DNA from: an uncultured Erysipelotrichaceae bacterium
GTDB lineage: Bacteria; Bacillota_I; Bacilli_A; Erysipelotrichales; Erysipelotrichaceae
Direction: 5' to 3'
Length of the DNA: 64,000 nt
NCBI GenBank assembly: GCA_902775735.1
Contig: CACYNH010000001.1
Location: forward strand, 62,001-126,000
The translations under genes were made by a program, and so were the position numbers. The notes beneath the pieces are model-generated. The model searched no databases. It was not told the DNA's origin and was given only the letters and a program-made list of their open reading frames with translations. The number at the start of each line of letters is the position of its first letter. Position 1 is the stretch's first letter. Shown here in pieces: positions 60,501 through 64,000 of this stretch.

Positions 60501-61356
60501 TTTTCCTGGCTTCTTCGAGCTCTTTGAGAATCTCCTCTTCCGCCTCACGCACTTTTTCTTCCGCTTCCCGGCGGATTTTTTCGGTCCTGGCTTTTTCCCT
60601 GTCTTTCTGGATTTCTTCTTCGATTCTTGTCTTCAGATCATCGATGATGTCTGTATAGGCAGAAGAAAAGCAGTCCAGCCGCGCCGTGTCTTCCGCCTGA
60701 ACCGCAACGGATGTGTAAAGGTCATGTTCCACTGCGCTTTCCGGAATAAAAACCGTATCGGAGCGGATCGCCGCGTCACGGTAGGCGACCGAGCCGAAAG
60801 GATTGTTGAGATCGGTCACATCCGTCACAAGGGCGGTGATTGTATATTCTTTGACGGGGAAGTTTTCGGTTTCGTTCTCTCCTTCTTTTTCAATGATCCT
60901 GAAGAGATCGCCGACTTTCGCCCCGGTGTCTTTGGCAAAGCGTTCGGTCATCGCCGCTTCATTGTTTCTGACCGGAAAAGAGCCCTCCAGCAGGTACGGC
61001 TGATCAAGATCATCTTCGCTTAAAGCGCTCAGGTTCACCGAAAGCTCCGTCTCTTTGCATATGGCGGTGACCTCCTCGCTGTAGCGGGCGCTCACCTTCG
61101 CCACGCCCTCCAGCATTTTGATCGCTTTGATGTCATCATCGTCAAAACCGAGGGTGGAAAGAATCTGCAGATCATGTAAATTCTGCGCGTCAAAAAAACG
61201 GTCCGCGGAATAACGCAGATCCATACAGGCCGCCTTCAGTCCTGAAAACATCATGACCCCGAGTGCCGTGATGATCATGATGGAGAAAAATCTTCTTCTG
61301 CCTTTCAGGATGGTGCGGAAGATATCGCTTCTGTAGGCATTTGTCTTCTTTACCAT
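57559..61356 (-). CDS. FtsX-type ABC transporter permease with a giant coiled-coil ectodomain
   Basis: 1265 residues. A first membrane segment at about 23-43 is followed by a large extracytoplasmic region to about 770, of which about 240-720 is charged, heptad-like helix (IRREAEEKVREAEEEILKEL and similar). Then come a three-helix FtsX domain (from about 775), a short second external domain and a second FtsX domain at the C-terminus. It is the permease of a MacB-like or lipoprotein/peptidoglycan-linked ABC system that works mechanically rather than as a classical pump. It overlaps the ATPase gene by 7 bases. Cargo or partner unknown. Confidence 0.87.
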   Translation of the reverse strand: MVKKTNAYRSDIFRTILKGRRRFFSIMIITALGVMMFSGLKAACMDLRYSADRFFDAQNLHDLQILSTLGFDDDDIKAIKMLEGVAKVSARYSEEVTAICKETELSVNLSALSEDDLDQPYLLEGSFPVRNNEAAMTERFAKDTGAKVGDLFRIIEKEGENETENFPVKEYTITALVTDVTDLNNPFGSVAYRDAAIRSDTVFIPESAVEHDLYTSVAVQAEDTARLDCFSSAYTDIIDDLKTRIEEEIQKDREKARTEKIRREAEEKVREAEEEILKELEEARKKLEDALKEYNDGKKELDENSALLAEGRRTAEKALADAQRLISENRARLEREKEAFEKTKASLLKQIEDLEKNKADLLEAKNGLAQLDEGIRQVEDGLAQLDSQEMRLLMELLEQLPEDTALEDLFETMEQISSLVSQLQESGLLPEEISAEEITQALEDAKTDLAADQAVLDDPLQTEIIGRLRQDEEDRPLEETEEDVSLLLEVLAKYRPGREITMAHELVETYDFAVRLCALGEEVFSSEEFVMAEDLLKLSEGTQDFSDLQEQIHDMPSQLAEAAGTQEPQTVSELVETWKAAVEKLTQTKEELTAMRADVVKQLEDNGVKEDEIDETIAAIEDGIRQIREGIAYGEEQIRNGEAQLNAGQMELDANRISTLAALDDALRQIQEGYQKLREGKKELDDGWAQYYEGEAEAKEEFEEAYKTIREIDTAAWYIQDRMAMSGYANIDSDAGSIESIGTVFPIVFLVVAVLISLTTITRMVEEERGLIGTYKSLGYTDNEIRRKYLVYATLAVVGGAVFGTLMAFVALPLFIFTIFSIMYLLPSYELTFLPLYGLGGPLIFMAAILGAVLVASSTELNLVPAALMRPKAPRAGSRVFLERITPLWQRMSFLDKVTSRNLFRYKKRMFMTVFGIAGCMALLLFGFAIGDSVRDLMPRQYEQTFFYDIMAVARDGDHEELSKAVITNKDTEEYADVMITSAGLAKGEGRRESLQLIVLDDALETEKYFSFRDPDGNELKLSKNEIFVTQNAGIVLGFDEGETVSIQLADLQTASVTASHLVQNYLGNYVFMTRAGYETYFHDYMANGILVNLKEGADSAAYGESLKEQPKVMSVLVTDEMVEQFSQAFRLINAVVYIVIAMSAALAFVVLFTLASINVSERTREIATIKVLGFFDHEVHAYIDKETVILTAIGIVSGIPLGRAFASTLTGILNLPSIYLAVSLHLKSYLIAIGLTVLFAVFVNLFCDRILDAVDPVEALKSVE

Positions 61357-62051
61357 TCGATTTCCCCGATCGGTCTGGGATTCTGATTGACTTCCATTGA
61401 GATCACCCTGCCGTTTTTAAAACGGATCAGCCGGTCCGCCATATCGGCCAGGGCTGAATTATGGGTGATGATCAGGACGGTGATCCCCTCTTTGCGGCAT
61501 GTGTCCTGCAGGATCTGCAGAACCTGCTTGCCGGTCTGGTAGTCGAGGGCGCCGGTCGGCTCATCGCATAAAAGAAGCTTCGGGTTTTTGGCAATCGCCC
61601 GGGCGATGGAAACCCGCTGCTGTTCCCCGCCGGAAAGCTGGGACGGGAAATTGGCCATTCTCTCCCTGAGGCCGACTTTTTCAAGAGTGGCCTTCGGATC
61701 AAGATGGTCATCGCACACCTGCACCGCCAGCTCGACATTTTCAAGGGCAGTCAGATTCGGCACCAGATTGTAGAACTGGAAAACAAAGCCGATATCATGG
61801 CGGCGGTACGCCACCAGCTGCTTCTTCTTGAGGGCGGTGATATCCTTGCCGTCGACGCTGACCAGGCCGCCGGTTGCGCGGTCCATTCCGCCCAGTATAT
61901 TGAGGGCGGTTGTCTTGCCGGCGCCGGAAGAACCGAGAATGACCGCGAGTTCTCCCTTTTCCACGATGAAATCCGCACCGTCGAGGGCTTTGATCACCGT
62001 CTCGCCGCTGCCGTATTCTTTATAAACATTTCTGAACTCAATGTAGGCCAT
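61350..62051 (-). CDS. ABC transporter ATPase partner of the FtsX-type permease
   Basis: 233 residues from the ATG at 62051, the start expected for MacB/LolD-type ATPases ([14 protein letters not shown]). Walker [10 protein letters not shown], signature [14 protein letters not shown], Walker [13 protein letters not shown], and the switch His in IITHNSALA are all intact. It powers the adjacent permease. The start codon has only a weak GGAT site upstream. Divergent from tetR. Confidence 0.93.
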   Translation of the reverse strand: MAYIEFRNVYKEYGSGETVIKALDGADFIVEKGELAVILGSSGAGKTTALNILGGMDRATGGLVSVDGKDITALKKKQLVAYRRHDIGFVFQFYNLVPNLTALENVELAVQVCDDHLDPKATLEKVGLRERMANFPSQLSGGEQQRVSIARAIAKNPKLLLCDEPTGALDYQTGKQVLQILQDTCRKEGITVLIITHNSALADMADRLIRFKNGRVISMEVNQNPRPIGEIEW

Positions 62052-62115
62052 AAATGTATCCAGAAATATTGTACGGACCGCAAAACAGGTGATCAATTCA
62101 CACATCTTTGCAATC

Positions 62116-62152
62116 TGTCAAATTTGAATCCGACACACTGTCGCATTATAAT
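62116..62152 (+). promoter_or_regulatory. Divergent promoter region with TetR operator candidate
   Basis: Plus strand: TTGAAT (62124-62129), 17-base spacer, TATAAT (62147-62152). The spacer holds the palindrome CGACA-CAC-TGTCG (62131-62143). A minus-strand TTGACA (62116-62121) for the ABC operon lies close by, with a weak -10. Confidence 0.65.
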
Positions 62153-62158
62153 AATCCC

Positions 62159-62701
62159 ATGAACAAAAGACCTGAAATCACTGAACAGACCAGAAACAAC
62201 CTGCGGGAAGCTTTCTGGACACTGTATATGAAAGCGCCTGTTTCCAGGATCACCGTTAAACAGATCACGGACCTGGCCGGCTATAACCGGGCCACGTTTT
62301 ACCACTATTACACCGATGTGCCAAAGCTCCTTGAAGAAGAGGAGAACACGCTCCTTGCGGAAATCGGCCAGCTGCTTGAGACGGCCTCCCACGGCGCTTT
62401 GCATGAGCAGATCGGACCTTTGCTGGAAGTGCTCGTGGAAAACAACCGCTACGCCAGCGCGCTTTTATCCGATCATGGCGATCCCGCCTTTGTGAGCAGA
62501 CTGAAGGAAATGATCTGGCCTTATGTGCGCAGTTTCCTGGTGCCGCTGACGCCGGATGATCCCTATGAGGGTGAGCTGATGAAAGAGTTTTATCTTTCCG
62601 CCATCTTCGGAACAGTCAGGCTGTGGCTGCAGGATCCCCGCATTGAGATCAGCCGCCTGATCGAACTGCTGCTGGCCGGGATTGCCGGACGCCCGCAGTA
62701 A
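62159..62701 (+). CDS. TetR-family regulator
   Basis: 180 residues from the ATG at 62159. The N-terminal helix-turn-helix is clear: ITVKQITDLAGYNRATFYHYY. The C-terminal part is the ligand-binding helical domain. Divergent from the FtsX-type ABC operon, which it probably controls together with itself through the CGACA-CAC-TGTCG palindrome. The predicted transcription start coincides with the ATG and there is no ribosome binding site, so its mRNA may be leaderless. Confidence 0.88.
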   Translation: MNKRPEITEQTRNNLREAFWTLYMKAPVSRITVKQITDLAGYNRATFYHYYTDVPKLLEEEENTLLAEIGQLLETASHGALHEQIGPLLEVLVENNRYASALLSDHGDPAFVSRLKEMIWPYVRSFLVPLTPDDPYEGELMKEFYLSAIFGTVRLWLQDPRIEISRLIELLLAGIAGRPQ

Positions 62702-62754
62702 AGAAACGTGAATATATGAGAACCGCTGTATAATGAACAGGAAGGGAGTTTTTT

Positions 62755-64000
62755 ATGGAATTCAGAAACAAGAAAATACTGGTGATCGGTCTGGCCAGAA
62801 GCGGCCTTGCGGCGATTAAGCTTCTGCACGCCATCGGCGTTGAGGACATCACCTTAACCGAACAGAAAGAAGTCAAAGAACGTGAATGGCTCGAAAGCAT
62901 CGGCGTCACCATCCTGCCGCAGAGCGATGAGGTCTTCTCACGTCCTTACGATATTGTCATCAAAAACCCCGGCGTCCCGCCCATTTCCCCTTTCATCAGG
63001 AAATTCAGGGACAGAGGGATCCCGGTCATCACCGAAATCGAGCTGGCTTTCTGCACGGCAAAGCCCCAGCACTATATCGGCATCACCGGCACCAACGGCA
63101 AGACAACCACAACCACTCTGGTCTATGAAATGCTGAAGAAGGCATTCGGTGACAAGGCGCATGTCGGCGGCAACATCGGCATCCCGCTCAGCGAAGTCGT
63201 TCTGGAAAACAACCTGCTCAATGAGGAAGGCCACTACATTTCCCTTGAACTTTCGAACATGCAGCTGATTGAGTCGGTGGAACTGCGTCCTGAAATCGCG
63301 ACCATCGTCAACCTGACCCCCGACCATGTCGACTTCATGGGCGGCCTGGACAATTATTACTACTCCAAGACAAGAATCTATAAGAACATGAGCGGCTCCG
63401 ACATGTTCATCCTCAACGCGGATGATCCTGTCGTGGCTGAATATACACAGAGGTATCCCATCCATTGCGAAACATTCACCTTCTCACTGGAAAGAACAGA
63501 TACCGACGCTTACATGAAGGACGGCTGGATGGTCATCGGCGGCGAAAAGCTTCTCGAACTCGATAAGATCACCCTGCCCGGTCTGCACAACAAGCAGAAC
63601 ATCATGATCGCCGTCAGCGCATGTAAGCGCATCGGTGTTTCTTCCGATGACATCCGTGAAGTCATCTACAGCTTTAAAGGCGTTGAGCACAGAATCGAAT
63701 TTGTCCGCGAGCTCAACGGGGTCCGTTTCTACAATGACTCCAAAGGCACCAACACCGACGCCACCATCACCGCCCTCAAGGCGTTTGACAAAGGCGTGAT
63801 CCTGCTGGTCGGCGGATTTGAAAAAGGCCTGTCGATGGATGAAATGAAGAACTACATGGGCTGCGTCAAACAGGTCATCGGCTTCGGCGCCTCCGGTCCG
63901 AGAATCGCCGGAGATCTCGCCGGGGACAAAGCAATTGTCGTCACCAATCTGGATGAGGCTGTTGCGGAAGCGGTGAAGTGTTCAGAAAGCGGCGACGTCA
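62755..64000 (+). CDS. murD: UDP-N-acetylmuramoylalanine--D-glutamate ligase, right-edge partial
   Basis: About 415 residues are present; the frame stays open to the end of the window. GAAGGGAG precedes the ATG, and a TATAAT is at 62729-62734. Mur ligase marks: an N-terminal Rossmann segment ILVIGLARSGLAAIKLL, the ATP loop GITGTNGKTTTT, NLTPDHVDFMG, GVEHRIEFV and FYNDSKGTNTDAT. It adds D-Glu to UDP-MurNAc-L-Ala in the cytoplasm. No other mur gene is visible here. Confidence 0.95.
   Translation, partial: MEFRNKKILVIGLARSGLAAIKLLHAIGVEDITLTEQKEVKEREWLESIGVTILPQSDEVFSRPYDIVIKNPGVPPISPFIRKFRDRGIPVITEIELAFCTAKPQHYIGITGTNGKTTTTTLVYEMLKKAFGDKAHVGGNIGIPLSEVVLENNLLNEEGHYISLELSNMQLIESVELRPEIATIVNLTPDHVDFMGGLDNYYYSKTRIYKNMSGSDMFILNADDPVVAEYTQRYPIHCETFTFSLERTDTDAYMKDGWMVIGGEKLLELDKITLPGLHNKQNIMIAVSACKRIGVSSDDIREVIYSFKGVEHRIEFVRELNGVRFYNDSKGTNTDATITALKAFDKGVILLVGGFEKGLSMDEMKNYMGCVKQVIGFGASGPRIAGDLAGDKAIVVTNLDEAVAEAVKCSESGDV

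Noticed and set aside
1-64000. CRISPR array, insertion sequence, prophage or rRNA operon
   Set aside because: No regularly spaced direct repeats, no transposase or integrase motifs and no rRNA sequence were seen anywhere in the window.

Overview
The window looks like chromosomal DNA of a low-to-mid GC Bacillota, most plausibly of the Erysipelotrichales/Erysipelotrichaceae type. The evidence is strong AGGAGG-type ribosome binding sites, T-box control of a hisZ-type histidine operon, KtrAB potassium uptake, Gram-positive style LTA-synthase-like and FtsX-like proteins, very tight ATGA-overlapping operons and intrinsic terminators after most transcription units. GC content looks like roughly 50-55% by eye. 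The taxon is inferred from gene content, not from a marker-gene tree. I see no insertion sequence, integrase, CRISPR array or rRNA; the only gene with a mobile-element flavour is an orphan ArdC-like protein at 24.4 kb.

Layout. 0-7 kb: end of ddl, deoD, an LtaS-like sulfatase-fold membrane enzyme, a HAD phosphatase/thioredoxin-lipoprotein pair, phosphofructokinase and a secreted esterase-like lipoprotein. 7-11 kb: an MFS transporter and the nfnA-nfnB pair for electron-bifurcating ferredoxin:NADP+ chemistry. 11-12.4 kb: an ECF sigma/anti-sigma pair with its own ECF-type promoter. 12.4-19 kb: an unusual fusion of a GHKL-like domain to a dicarboxylate/amino-acid symporter, then a GH1 glycosidase in one operon with a heterodimeric ABC exporter. 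19-24 kb: potassium module ktrB-ktrA-small membrane ORF-kdpD-kdpE. 24-28 kb: a stand-alone FakA-like domain, the ArdC-like gene, and two strongly acidic, compositionally odd proteins. 28-35.7 kb: a complete hisZGDCBHAFIE operon behind a T-box leader with a CAC (His) specifier.

35.8-45.4 kb: an SSB-like protein overlapping a SpaA-like membrane protein, a family 2 glycosyltransferase with a MarR-like C-terminus, a radical SAM protein, a serA-larA pair, rlmI and an HD hydrolase. 45.4-49.7 kb: tRNA-Leu(CAA), an EF-G paralogue with an ankyrin-repeat partner behind a leader that looks like a transcription attenuator, a YgjP-type metallopeptidase and tRNA-His(GTG). 49.7-53.3 kb: an orphan CpaB/SAF protein, cyuA behind a hairpin that contains its ribosome binding site, a nitroreductase and an Asn/Ser-rich repeat protein. 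53.4-57.5 kb: a five-gene overlapping cassette around a Y-family DNA polymerase. 57.6-64 kb: an FtsX-type ABC transporter divergent from its probable TetR regulator, then murD running off the window.

The strongest leads are (1) the uORF/terminator leader upstream of ankyrin-EF-G2, (2) the GHKL-symporter fusion, (3) the glycosyltransferase-MarR fusion, (4) the polymerase Y cassette with an OB-fold partner and a hydrolase whose nucleophile Ser is Gly, and (5) the small membrane ORF between ktrA and kdpD. All homology statements come from reading motifs; no database search was run.
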